In this document: piece after piece, positions 6,025 to 12,770 of the stretch
How positions within the stretch are numbered: position 1 is the first letter of the stretch
How the letters are laid out: each line of letters begins with the position of its first letter
Assembly: GCA_023252095.1 (NCBI GenBank)
Contig: JAHEXN010000051.1
Location: forward strand, 1 to 14,356
DNA from: Actinomycetes bacterium
Lineage (GTDB): Bacteria > Actinomycetota > Actinomycetes > Propionibacteriales > Nocardioidaceae
Direction of reading: 5' to 3'
Length of the DNA: 14,356 nt
Program-made: the position numbers and the translations under genes
The notes under the pieces: generated by a model
What the model saw: only the letters and a program-made list of their open reading frames with translations
Database searches by the model: none
What the model was told of the DNA's origin: nothing

Positions 6025-6086
6025 GGTGGGTTTGACCCCACACATCATTTCGAGTGATGCACCTTCGGCCGCTCGGACACGCCACC
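6000..6086 (-). tRNA. tRNA-Ser, anticodon CGA
   Basis: This is an 87-base class II tRNA. The acceptor stem pairs GGTGGCG (6086 side) with CGCCACC (6001-6007); the discriminator is G at 6000 and no CCA is encoded. The T-arm is GTGGG-TTCAAAT-CCCAC, the long variable arm GTGGG-GTCAAA-CCCAC, and the anticodon stem CATCA/TGATG with loop CTCGAAA, giving anticodon CGA (6050-6052 on the complement), which reads UCG. The long variable arm confirms serine. The gene looks intact, so insertion of the element appears to have rebuilt its 3' end. Confidence 0.96.
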
Positions 6087-6093
6087 GCCGAGG

Positions 6094-6099
6094 ATCTTA
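6094..6099 (-). promoter_or_regulatory. -10 element of tRNA-Ser
   Basis: TAAGAT on the minus strand lies seven bases before the mature tRNA 5' end, giving a start within a base or so of the tRNA. A -35 match at the proper distance is weak (TTCTGC). Confidence 0.4.
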
Positions 6100-6132
6100 C
6101 GTCAGCGCGGCCTCTCAGCAGAAACCGGGTCT

Positions 6133-6145
6133 ATTTGCGGCAAAT
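6133..6145. promoter_or_regulatory. ATTTGC-G-GCAAAT palindrome between tRNA and protease
   Basis: A 13-bp perfect dyad lies in the divergent gap between the tRNA-Ser and the protease gene, 72 bases before the protease start. It is AT-richer than its surroundings and could bind a regulator of either gene. No family is recognised. Confidence 0.3.
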
Positions 6146-6216
6146 CTTGCGGATCGTCACAGGCTGACCACAGTGCAGCGCGCTTCTCTGGAGTGACTGA
6201 CGAGAAGGAGCCCCAC

Positions 6217-7389
6217 GTGAGCGACGAGACGACACCCCGGTCCGACCCGCACCGCGAGCAGAACGCCGCCCCGATCCCCCCGCCGCCGGCACCGCCCGCT
6301 GCGGCGGCACCTCCACCGCCGCCCCCGCCGTTCGACACGCGTCCGCGTAGCACGTCGACGAACGCCGGCATGGCCGCGGCGCTCGTTGGACTGGGCGCAG
6401 CGATGGTCCTGGGTGTCACGGGCGTGGCCTTCGGCATCACCGAGGCGCGCCACGACAGCGACACCGTCGCGGTGCCCGGACTCATCGAGCTGCAGCCGAG
6501 CGACGAGAGCCGCACGCAGAACGCCAGCCTGCCCGCCACCGATGCGACGAAGGAGCAGGAGAAGGGCCTCGTCTACATCAACACCGTCGTCGGCTACGGC
6601 GACGGCGGCGGCGCGGGCACCGGCATGATCCTCACGTCGAACGGCACGATCCTGACCAACCACCACGTGATCGAGGGCGCCACGAGCATCGAGGTCGAGG
6701 TCGTCAGCACGGGGGAGAAGTACGAGGCCGACGTCGTGGGCTACGACGACTCCGCCGACGTCGCGGTGCTGCAGCTGCAGGACGCCTCCGACCTCGCGAC
6801 GGTCGACCTCGACCAGCACGAGAAGGTCGCGGTGGGCGACGAGATCGTGGCCGTCGGCAACGCCAACGGCGACGGCGGTGCGGCGAGTGCTGCGGCCGGG
6901 GTGGTCACCGATCTCGACCAGGAGATCACCGCCGAGTCCGCCGCCGGCTCCGAGAAGCTCACTGGCCTCATCCAGGTCGACGCCGACGTCGTGGCCGGCG
7001 ACTCCGGCGGCGCGCTGCTCGAGGCCGACATCGTCGGCTACGCCGTGCCGATCGACGACGCCGTCAAGATCGCCCGCAAGATCGTCGCTGGCGACGCGTC
7101 CGACACGATCCACATCGGCGACAGCGCCTTCCTCGGCGTGCAGCTCGACCCGCAGTCGCAGGTGCCGCTCGTGGCCGGCACGATCGAAGGCACCGCCGCG
7201 GCGCAGGCGCAGATCCCCGCCGGCAGCACCATCACGGCGCTCGACGGCACCCCCATCGCCACGACCGACGAGCTGTCCGACCTCATCGCGCAGCACGCAC
7301 CGGGCGACGACGTCACCGTGACGTGGGTCGACGGGAACGGCGCCGAGCAGACCGCGACGGTCACGCTCGGCACCGGCCCCGTGGGGTGA
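6217..7389 (+). CDS. Membrane-anchored trypsin-like PDZ protease
   Basis: This is a 390-residue HtrA/PepA-type serine protease. A short cytosolic proline-rich tail (residues about 18-40) leads to one membrane segment at about 50-74, so the rest should lie outside the membrane. The protease domain follows (about 115-290) with triad H150 (LTNHHVIEG), D181 (DDSADVAVLQL) and S263 (GDSGGAL), then a PDZ domain at about 302-387 starting FLGVQL. Such proteins degrade damaged or specific exported proteins. The GTG at 6217 is chosen because AAGGAG (6205-6210) lies six bases upstream; the in-frame GTG at 6193 lacks a site. After SGGALLEAD the chain goes almost at once to IVGYAVPIDDA. Relatives usually have some 15 more residues there, including the GxVIGI strand, so a small in-frame deletion is suspected and activity may be altered. 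Confidence 0.9.
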   Translation: MSDETTPRSDPHREQNAAPIPPPPAPPAAAAPPPPPPPFDTRPRSTSTNAGMAAALVGLGAAMVLGVTGVAFGITEARHDSDTVAVPGLIELQPSDESRTQNASLPATDATKEQEKGLVYINTVVGYGDGGGAGTGMILTSNGTILTNHHVIEGATSIEVEVVSTGEKYEADVVGYDDSADVAVLQLQDASDLATVDLDQHEKVAVGDEIVAVGNANGDGGAASAAAGVVTDLDQEITAESAAGSEKLTGLIQVDADVVAGDSGGALLEADIVGYAVPIDDAVKIARKIVAGDASDTIHIGDSAFLGVQLDPQSQVPLVAGTIEGTAAAQAQIPAGSTITALDGTPIATTDELSDLIAQHAPGDDVTVTWVDGNGAEQTATVTLGTGPVG

Positions 7390-7394
7390 AGCGC

Positions 7395-7424
7395 GCCGGG
7401 TCGGGGCTCAGGCCTCGACCCGGC
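7395..7424 (+). terminator. Hairpin after the protease gene
   Basis: GCCGGGTCG (7395-7403) pairs with CGACCCGGC (7416-7424), and further pairs extend inward toward a small loop. It begins six bases after the protease stop. The following sequence is TTGGGG, so the T-run is poor, but strong stems with weak T-runs are usual in actinobacteria. Confidence 0.65.
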
Positions 7425-7470
7425 TTGGGGTGCGCGTGGGTGGCTTCGAGGCTCGTGCGCCAGAGCGCAC

Positions 7471-8439
7471 TCACACCTCAACCACCGGAGGGCGGGTCGC
7501 CTTGCGGTTCTTCACGAGCGCGTCGATCACGGTTCCGGCCTCGACCGCGATGCCGACGACGACCGTGACCAGGTTGATCGTGTCGAGCGTCGACGGCGTG
7601 ATGTCGAGGGCCGCGACAAACTCACGGCTCAGCAGCATGTCGTTCGCGGCGAGGTAGACGAACGGGACGACCCACCCGAGCGAGATCAGCGCAGTGCCCG
7701 CGACGACGGGCCACGTGAAGCGCCCGACGCGGTACTTCACGACCTCGAAGGCCATCGACACCACGAGCACCGCGATGAGCAGCGGCAGCCAGAACGACCA
7801 CAGGTTCGGATCGAGGACCGGGACGTCGTCACCGCCGGGCCCCTCGACCCACGAGCGGAACTGCTGGAGCACGAGCACCGCGATGACGAACCCCGTGAAG
7901 AAGATGCCCGAGATCATCTCGGCGAGGCCGATCTGCTGCTTCTGCGGAACCTCCGGAAGTCGATCGACCGGCCACCCGGGGAGCTTCGCGTCGACGTCGA
8001 CCCGCTCCAGGACCGCGAACGCCAGCGTGGACCAGAACACGACGTGCACCGCGGTCTGGATGGCCACAAGCACGCCGTGCCCGATGACGCCGGTCGGGTT
8101 GTCGGTCGTGGCGAGCTCCGCCAGCGCCGCGATGACGCCGATCGTGGCCGGGATCCAGAGCAGACCGAGCACCGTGAGACGTCGCCACAGCAGGAAGTAG
8201 CGCGGACCGATCAGGTGCAGCGGCTGGTTGCCGTACTGCGCGGCGAGGGCGGACGGGTCGCCGAGCTCGGTCAGCACCGCGCGCTCGGCGTCGGCCTCCG
8301 GCTCGCCGGACTCGACCCGACCGGTGACCATGTCGTCGATCGAGGCGCGCAGCTCGCGGGCGATGTCGTCACGCCGCGCCTCGGTCATCCACCGGGTCGT
8401 GGCGTGGACGTAGCGGTCGGTGAGCGTCGTGGTCGTCAT
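7471..8439 (-). CDS. HAAS-domain membrane protein, partner of PadR regulator
   Basis: This is a 322-residue protein. Residues 1-70 form a cytosolic helical HAAS/permease-prefix domain: RDDIARELRASIDDMV, then EADAERAVLTELGDPSALAAQY, the usual A-x-x-x-LGDP-x-x-LA signature. Six probable membrane helices follow at about 87-108, 120-143, 172-192, 212-232, 241-263 and 286-305, and the C-terminal tail is basic. Proteins of this type are typically encoded directly after a PadR regulator, as here: the start overlaps the PadR stop by four bases (8436-8439). The HAAS domain is thought to bind the regulator or sense a membrane state; the actual signal is unknown. It ends 81 bases from the convergent protease gene. 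Confidence 0.85.
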   Translation of the reverse strand: MTTTTLTDRYVHATTRWMTEARRDDIARELRASIDDMVTGRVESGEPEADAERAVLTELGDPSALAAQYGNQPLHLIGPRYFLLWRRLTVLGLLWIPATIGVIAALAELATTDNPTGVIGHGVLVAIQTAVHVVFWSTLAFAVLERVDVDAKLPGWPVDRLPEVPQKQQIGLAEMISGIFFTGFVIAVLVLQQFRSWVEGPGGDDVPVLDPNLWSFWLPLLIAVLVVSMAFEVVKYRVGRFTWPVVAGTALISLGWVVPFVYLAANDMLLSREFVAALDITPSTLDTINLVTVVVGIAVEAGTVIDALVKNRKATRPPVVEV

Positions 8440-8777
8440 GAGTCGTTCCCCTTCGTCAGGCGGTTCACGGAGGCGCGGAGGTCATCGAGGTCGGTCAGCA
8501 TCGCCGCGAGAACCCGCTCCCCCTCGGCGCTGGTGCGGTAGATCTTCCGAGGGCGCGACGCCGTGGTGTCCCACTCGGCGGTGAGCAGCTTCTGCTCCTC
8601 AAGCCGCCGCAGCAGCGGATAGAGCGTGTTGGCGTCGACGTTGATGCCGGCGTCGCCGAGCGTCTGCAGCAGCGCGTAGCCGTACCCGGGCTCGCGGAGC
8701 GCCGCGAGGCTCGCCATGACGGCCGTGCCGCGGCGGAGCTCCTGCAAGTGCCCGGGGAGTACGTCGTCCGTTGTCAT
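8436..8777 (-). CDS. PadR-family transcriptional regulator
   Basis: This is a 113-residue winged-helix repressor of the short PadR type. The helix-turn-helix and wing are seen in MASLAALREPGYGYALLQ, NVDANTLYPLLRRLEEQKLL and SRPRKIYRTSAEGERVL, followed by a C-terminal dimer helix (LDDLRASVNRL). ATG 8777 is chosen because it gives the usual N-terminus. A GTG at 8801 in the same frame lies inside the operator-like palindrome and would add eight residues. No clear Shine-Dalgarno site precedes 8777. It is coupled by a four-base overlap to the HAAS membrane protein and probably represses both genes through the palindrome at 8789-8807. Confidence 0.88.
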   Translation of the reverse strand: MTTDDVLPGHLQELRRGTAVMASLAALREPGYGYALLQTLGDAGINVDANTLYPLLRRLEEQKLLTAEWDTTASRPRKIYRTSAEGERVLAAMLTDLDDLRASVNRLTKGNDS

Positions 8778-8788
8778 GCGTCGGACAT

Positions 8789-8807
8789 TACTGTGTGTCA
8801 CACACTA
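8789..8807. promoter_or_regulatory. PadR operator-like palindrome
   Basis: TA-C-TGTGTG-T-CACACA-C-TA spans 19 bases with full symmetry except the two C/C positions and the centre. It begins 11 bases upstream of the PadR ATG, a place where bound repressor would block transcription. GTGTG/CACAC half-sites are plausible for PadR proteins, and autoregulation is common in this family. Confidence 0.6.
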
Positions 8808-8862
8808 TTGCAACAGCCACGTCCCGTGGGTGGTGACGGAACCCCTTTCGAAGCTCCTCGTT

Positions 8863-8920
8863 CCTCGTCGCACCTCAAGAGGCGGGAGGAGCGGACAGCC
8901 TCGTCGCACCTCAAGGGGCG
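8863..8920. repeat. Two 22-bp intergenic direct repeats
   Basis: Copies at 8863-8884 and 8899-8920 begin CCTCGTCGCACCTCAAG and differ at one base of 22 (A or G at the eighteenth position). They lie in the gap between the PadR gene and the aldo/keto reductase terminator. This looks like a dispersed intergenic repeat family rather than an operator, but that needs a genome-wide search. Confidence 0.6.
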
Positions 8921-8931
8921 AGTAGCAGACA

Positions 8932-8965
8932 GCAGCACCCCCGGCCGGGTGGCCGGGGGTGCTGC
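8932..8965 (-). terminator. Strong terminator of the aldo/keto reductase gene
   Basis: A perfect 15-bp stem pairs 8932-8946 with 8951-8965 (GCAGCACCCCCGGCC with its complement) around a 4-base loop. It starts 13 bases after the minus-strand stop at 8979 and is followed on that strand by TGTCTGCT. It closes the gene cluster running from 12757. Confidence 0.85.
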
Positions 8966-8978
8966 GAGGCGGGGTTGA

Positions 8979-9839
8979 TCAGACGGCGGCGGTGAGGGCG
9001 TCGACCTCGTCCTGGGTCAGCTCGAGCGCCGCGGCGGCGACGTTGTCCTCGAGGTGCTCGACGCTCTTGGTGCCGGGGATCGGCAGCACGACAGGCGAGC
9101 GGTGCAGCAACCACGCCAGCGCGAGCTGCGACGGGCTGGTGCCATGGTCCTTCGCGAGCTCGGTGAGCGGTCCGTCGCTCGCTGCGAGCTGACCCGTCGC
9201 GAGCGGGAACCACGGGATGAACGCGATGTTCTCGGCGGTGCAGTGGTCCAGCAGCTCCTGCGAGTCACGGTGCGCGAGGTTGTAGAGGTTCTGCACCGAC
9301 ACGATCTCGGCCGTCTTCTGCGCCTCCTTCAGCTGGGTGACGTCGACCTCGCTGAGACCGATGTGCCGCACCTTGCCCTCGTCCTGCAGCTCCTTGAACG
9401 CGCCGACCTGGTCGGCGATCGGCACCTCGGGATCGATGCGGTGCAGCTGGATCAGGTCGATCCGCTCCAGGCCGAGGCGACGCAGACTCAGCTCGACCTG
9501 CTGCTTGAGGTAGGCGGGGCGGCCGACGGGGATCCACTCAGCGGGTCCGGTGCGCGTGAGGCCGGCCTTCGTCGCGATCACGACGTCGCCGGCGTACGGG
9601 TGCAGGGCCTCCTTGATGAGCTCCTCGGAGACCGTGGGGCCGTAGGAGTCGGCGGTGTCGATCAGCGTGACGCCGAGCTCGACGGCCCGACGCAGCACGG
9701 CGATCGCGCCGTCGCGGTCATCCGGCCACCCCCACACGCCGTCGCCCGTGATCTGCATCGCGCCGTACCCGAGGCGGTTGACCGGCAGGTCGCCTCCCAG
9801 CGTGAAAGTTCCTGCGGCGGACGCGGTGGGCTGGTTCAT
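8979..9839 (-). CDS. Aldo/keto reductase
   Basis: This is a 286-residue NADPH-dependent oxidoreductase with a TIM barrel. The catalytic tetrad is present: D61 and Y66 (DTADSYG), K91 (ATKAGL) and H133 (LIQLHRID). The cofactor-phosphate loop near the end reads IPGTKSVEHLEDN (254-266). The GWPDDRDGAIAVLRRAVELGVTLIDTA block is typical of the actinobacterial AKR group that reduces small carbonyl compounds; the substrate cannot be told. The ATG at 9839 has GAGGAG (9845-9850 on the complement) at five-base spacing. It follows the FMN reductase by 71 bases on the same strand and has its own hairpin upstream, so it may be co-transcribed or separately controlled. It is full length for the family. Confidence 0.92.
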   Translation of the reverse strand: MNQPTASAAGTFTLGGDLPVNRLGYGAMQITGDGVWGWPDDRDGAIAVLRRAVELGVTLIDTADSYGPTVSEELIKEALHPYAGDVVIATKAGLTRTGPAEWIPVGRPAYLKQQVELSLRRLGLERIDLIQLHRIDPEVPIADQVGAFKELQDEGKVRHIGLSEVDVTQLKEAQKTAEIVSVQNLYNLAHRDSQELLDHCTAENIAFIPWFPLATGQLAASDGPLTELAKDHGTSPSQLALAWLLHRSPVVLPIPGTKSVEHLEDNVAAAALELTQDEVDALTAAV

Positions 9840-9847
9840 GCATGCTC

Positions 9848-9890
9848 CTCTGGTTCGGGTACGTCGTGGTTCAACGCACCCGAGCCAGAG
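9848..9890 (-). promoter_or_regulatory. 13-base imperfect inverted repeat at the AKR ribosome site
   Basis: CTCTGG and TCGGGT (9848-9853, 9855-9860) pair with ACCCGA and CCAGAG (9878-9883, 9885-9890); only the T/G at 9854/9884 departs. The loop is 17 bases. The arm nearest the gene includes half of the GAGGAG ribosome site of the aldo/keto reductase. It may be a read-through terminator after the FMN reductase (20 bases past its stop), an operator, or a translational switch. Confidence 0.5.
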
Positions 9891-9910
9891 ATGCTTCCGG
9901 CGGGAGTGGG

Positions 9911-10516
9911 CTACTCGCGGCGCGGGTCCGAGATGCTGAGCATCGTCTCGCTGAAGAGATCGATGTCGTCGCTCGCCGACCGGCCCGAGCCGGACCCGCC
10001 GAGCAGCGACAGCAGCTCGCCCACCGCGCGCTCGACGCGCGACGCCAGGGCTCCCGCACCGTCGCTGCCCCAGTCGTGCGGCGACGCGAAGACGCCGGTC
10101 GGCACGACCACGGCCTGCAGGTACGCGAACAGCGGTCGCATCGCGAAGTCCATGGCCAGCGAGTGCCGCGCCGTGCCACCGGTGGCCGCGAGCAGCACGG
10201 TCTTGCCGACGAGCACGTCCTGGTCGATCGCGTCGAAGAACGCCTTGAACAGCCCGGTGTACGACGCCTTATAGATCGGCGACACGACCACGAGCGCGTC
10301 GGCCTGCCCGAGCAGGTCGTGCACGTGCTGCAGCCGCGGCGAGGCGAAGCCCGTGATCGACGCGTCGATCACGTCGTGCGCGAACGGACGGAGCTCGACC
10401 TTCTCGATCGAGACCGCCGGCTCGGCCCGCGTGATCGCCGAGGCGATCTGGCCGGCGAGCAGCGTGCTGCTCGAGGCGTCGCTGACGCCCGCCGAGACCA
10501 CGACCACCCTGGTCAT
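9911..10516 (-). CDS. FMN reductase, LLM-partnered CE1759 type
   Basis: This is a 201-residue flavodoxin-fold reductase. The N-terminal VVVVSAGVSDASSSTLLA loop binds the FMN phosphate, and the P-Y/P-I-Y motif is seen in ADALVVVSPIYKASYTGLFKAFFD (about residues 73-96). The later GKTVLLAATGGTARHSLAMDF is typical of NAD(P)H:FMN reductases of this group. Its role is to supply reduced FMN to the flavin monooxygenase encoded directly before it; the two genes overlap by four bases (10513-10516). The last roughly 35 residues are Gly/Ser- and Asp-rich, probably flexible. This reductase-monooxygenase pairing is the recognised corynebacterial CE1758/CE1759 arrangement. The physiological substrate is unknown. 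Confidence 0.9.
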   Translation of the reverse strand: MTRVVVVSAGVSDASSSTLLAGQIASAITRAEPAVSIEKVELRPFAHDVIDASITGFASPRLQHVHDLLGQADALVVVSPIYKASYTGLFKAFFDAIDQDVLVGKTVLLAATGGTARHSLAMDFAMRPLFAYLQAVVVPTGVFASPHDWGSDGAGALASRVERAVGELLSLLGGSGSGRSASDDIDLFSETMLSISDPRRE

Positions 10517-11631
10517 GCCGTGACCTGCTCCCCGACCGGAGCCTCGAGGGCCGCGTCGCGCGCGGCGACGCGAGCGGCGTGGGTCGGCGCGTCCGGCACG
10601 TCAGCCGGGCGACGCGCGTCGAACTCCGCGCGCAGCGTCGGCAGGACCTCGCCCAGCAGGTCGAGCTGCTCGAGCACGATCTTCTGCGGCAGGCCCGCGT
10701 GGTCGACGAGGAAGAGCTGACGCTGGTAGTCGCCGAAGTAGTCGGCGAACGTCAGGGTCTTCTCGATGAACTGCTGCGGGCTGCCGACCGTGAGCGGCGT
10801 CTGCTCCGTGAAGTCCTCCATCGACGGACCGTGACCGTAGACCGGCGCGTTGTCGAAGTACGGACGGAACTCGTTGACCGCGTCCTGGCTGTTCTTGCGC
10901 ATGAAGAACTGACCGCCGAGGCCCACGATCGCCTGGTGCGGCTGGCCGTGGCCGTAGTGCGCGTAGCGCTGGCGGTAGAAGTTGATCAGCCGGATGTAGT
11001 GCTCCTTCGGCCAGAAGATGTTGTTCGCGAAGTACCCGTCGCCGTAGTACGCCGCGAGCTCGGCGACCTCAGGCGTGCGGATCGAGCCGTGCCACACGAA
11101 CGGCGCGACGCCGTCGAGCGGACGCGGGGTCGCGGTGAAGCTCTGCAGCGAGGTGCGGAACTTGCCCTCCCAGCTCACGACGTCCTCGTCCCAGAGGCGA
11201 CGCAGCAGCTGGTAGTGCTCGATCGTGAGCTCGACGGCCTTGCTGCCGTCGTAGCCGAACCACGGGTACACGGGCGCGGTGTTGCCGCGGCCCAGCATGA
11301 GGTCCATGCGGCCGTCGACGAGGTGCTGCAGTGTCGCGTAGTCCTCGGCGAGCTTGACCGGGTCGTTGGTCGTGATGAGCGTCGTCGAGGTCGAGAGCAG
11401 CAGCTTCTCGGTCTGGGCGCCGATGTAGGCGAGCGTCGTGGTGGGGCTCGAGGGCACGAACGGCGGGTTGTGGTGCTCGCCCGTCGCGAAGACGTCGAGG
11501 CCCACCTCCTCGGCCTTCTTCGCGATCTCGACCGTGTTCTTGATGCGCTGGTGCTCGCTGATCGTCGTGCCCGCGATGGGGTCGCGCGTGACGTCACCGA
11601 CGGTGAAGATGCCGAACTGCATGCTGGTCAT
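10513..11631 (-). CDS. LLM flavin-dependent monooxygenase, CE1758 type
   Basis: This is a 372-residue luciferase-like TIM-barrel protein. Diagnostic blocks are VFATGEHHNPPFVPSSPTT (about 48-66), LLSTSTTLITTNDPVKLAEDYATLQ and VDGRMDLMLGRGN, followed by the flavin region GDGYFANNIFWPKEHY. It should oxidise an unidentified substrate with reduced FMN delivered by the overlapping reductase. The ATG at 11631 has GAGAGG nine bases upstream. A gapped palindrome (11650-11671) lies just before it. The C-terminal tail (about 340-372) is alanine-rich and likely disordered. The acetyltransferase gene on the same strand ends 52 bases upstream, so some read-through from it is possible. Confidence 0.92.
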   Translation of the reverse strand: MTSMQFGIFTVGDVTRDPIAGTTISEHQRIKNTVEIAKKAEEVGLDVFATGEHHNPPFVPSSPTTTLAYIGAQTEKLLLSTSTTLITTNDPVKLAEDYATLQHLVDGRMDLMLGRGNTAPVYPWFGYDGSKAVELTIEHYQLLRRLWDEDVVSWEGKFRTSLQSFTATPRPLDGVAPFVWHGSIRTPEVAELAAYYGDGYFANNIFWPKEHYIRLINFYRQRYAHYGHGQPHQAIVGLGGQFFMRKNSQDAVNEFRPYFDNAPVYGHGPSMEDFTEQTPLTVGSPQQFIEKTLTFADYFGDYQRQLFLVDHAGLPQKIVLEQLDLLGEVLPTLRAEFDARRPADVPDAPTHAARVAARDAALEAPVGEQVTA

Positions 11632-11649
11632 GGTGCAAGCCTCTCACGT

Positions 11650-11671
11650 AGTAGTTCACATTTCAACTACT
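11650..11671. promoter_or_regulatory. Gapped palindrome, MarR-like operator of the LLM duo
   Basis: AGTAGTT (11650-11656) and AACTACT (11665-11671) are perfect inverted copies eight bases apart, 18 bases upstream of the LLM start codon. TAGTT/AACTA half-sites at this spacing resemble operators of MarR-type regulators. The AT-richer patch also contains the best -10-like bases in the gap. No regulator gene is nearby, so the binding protein would be encoded elsewhere. Confidence 0.45.
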
Positions 11672-11683
11672 CCGACGCGCTGC

Positions 11684-12757
11684 CTATTCCCGGCGCTTCT
11701 CCCACGATCCCTCGTGCGCGATTGCCCGGTAGCCGAGCGCCTCGTTCACCGCGAGCATCGGGCGGTTCTCCTCGGCGTTGAAGGTCAGCAGCGTCGTCGC
11801 GTCAGGGGCGTGGCGGCGCAGCTCCCGCAGGTTCCGGCGCTTCAGGCGGATGCCGAGCCCGTGGCCGCGGTGTCCCGGCAGCACGAGCGTGTCCTCCTGG
11901 AAGGCAGGCCGGTCGTCGGCCGGCACCTCGATCTCGGTCAGCCCGACGAGTCGCCCCGTCGGGCGGTGCTCGGCCAGGACGGTCAGGAGCGTCCGACCGC
12001 GGCGCACCTGTCGCGCATCGCGGTCACGCACGTCGTCCGCGGTCCAGACGGTCTCGGTCACCGTGAGGTCTCCCGACGGCGTGGCCGTGCTCATGGCCGT
12101 CTTCAGCACCGCCAGGTCGTCGCACCACTGCGGCGGTGTCGCCCCCACCCAGGCGTGCAGCGCGAAGTCGTCGTCCGGCTCCGGCGGAGCCTCGTCCTGA
12201 CCTGGATTGCCGAGGTCGTACCGACTGACCCGCAGGACCTGCTCGAGCCGGTAGCCGTTCCGCACCAGGAACCGCGCCCCGGGATCATCCGCCGGGACGT
12301 GGCCGAACCCCGTCGGCGACGCGAGCTGCTCCGCGCCCGGATCGGTGCCGTGGGCGACGTCGACCTGCAGCACGTGGCGCCCCTCCGCAGCCGCGAGGTC
12401 CTCGAGCTCGGCCAGGAGTGCCGTGCCGATGCCGGCCCCGCGGCGCTCCGGCAGGACGTCGACGACGCCACGGGCCGTCACGCTCCCCTCGGCGCGCGGC
12501 AGGATCAGGAGACCTCGGCCCACCAGCTCGCCCTCGACCCACGCGCCGACGTGGTGGTAGCGCCGGTGGGGATCATCGGTCAGCCGCGGCAGCAGCTCCT
12601 CGACCGTCTGGCTGAGCGACGAGATGCCCAGCGTGTGCGCCTCGACGGCGTTGCGGACCCGCACGAGGTCCCGGAACTCGGCATTCGCCGGGGCGTCAGC
12701 CGCGGCATCCGCGTCGGGCACGATCGGTCGGATCTCGCAGGGTCGAGAAGGCTCCAT
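11684..12757 (-). CDS. Tandem GNAT N-acetyltransferase
   Basis: This is a 357-residue protein with two GNAT folds. The first (about 28-180) has the acetyl-CoA loop RRGAGIGTALL (105-115) after VVDVLPE; the second (about 205-350) has HRGHGLGIRLKRRNL (296-310) after EDTLVLPG and ends NAEENRPMLAVNEALGYR, a typical motif B. It transfers an acetyl group to an amine that I cannot identify; such double-GNAT proteins include mycothiol synthase-like and Eis-like enzymes. The second copy looks the better conserved. ATG 12757 (MEPSRPCEIRP) is chosen over a longer in-frame extension to 12964, which is Arg- and Ser-rich and lacks family features. The start lies in the loop of a perfect hairpin and its ribosome site is weak (GAGG very close). 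Confidence 0.88.
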   Translation of the reverse strand: MEPSRPCEIRPIVPDADAAADAPANAEFRDLVRVRNAVEAHTLGISSLSQTVEELLPRLTDDPHRRYHHVGAWVEGELVGRGLLILPRAEGSVTARGVVDVLPERRGAGIGTALLAELEDLAAAEGRHVLQVDVAHGTDPGAEQLASPTGFGHVPADDPGARFLVRNGYRLEQVLRVSRYDLGNPGQDEAPPEPDDDFALHAWVGATPPQWCDDLAVLKTAMSTATPSGDLTVTETVWTADDVRDRDARQVRRGRTLLTVLAEHRPTGRLVGLTEIEVPADDRPAFQEDTLVLPGHRGHGLGIRLKRRNLRELRRHAPDATTLLTFNAEENRPMLAVNEALGYRAIAHEGSWEKRRE

Positions 12758-12770
12758 GCCTCGACCCTGC
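12737..12770 (-). promoter_or_regulatory. 11-bp perfect hairpin enclosing the GNAT start codon
   Basis: GCAGGGTCGAG (12737-12747) and CTCGACCCTGC (12760-12770) are perfect inverted copies with a 12-base loop that contains the ATG at 12757. One arm lies upstream of the start and the other encodes residues about 4-7. In mRNA this would place the start in a tight loop, with the GAGG partly paired; as DNA it could be an operator at the start of the gene. Confidence 0.55.

Noticed and set aside
6157..7296. Long minus-strand open frame opposite the protease gene
   Set aside because: It is a by-product of GC-rich codon use. Its translation is Val/Gly/Asp/Arg-rich with no domain, while the plus strand encodes a complete protease.
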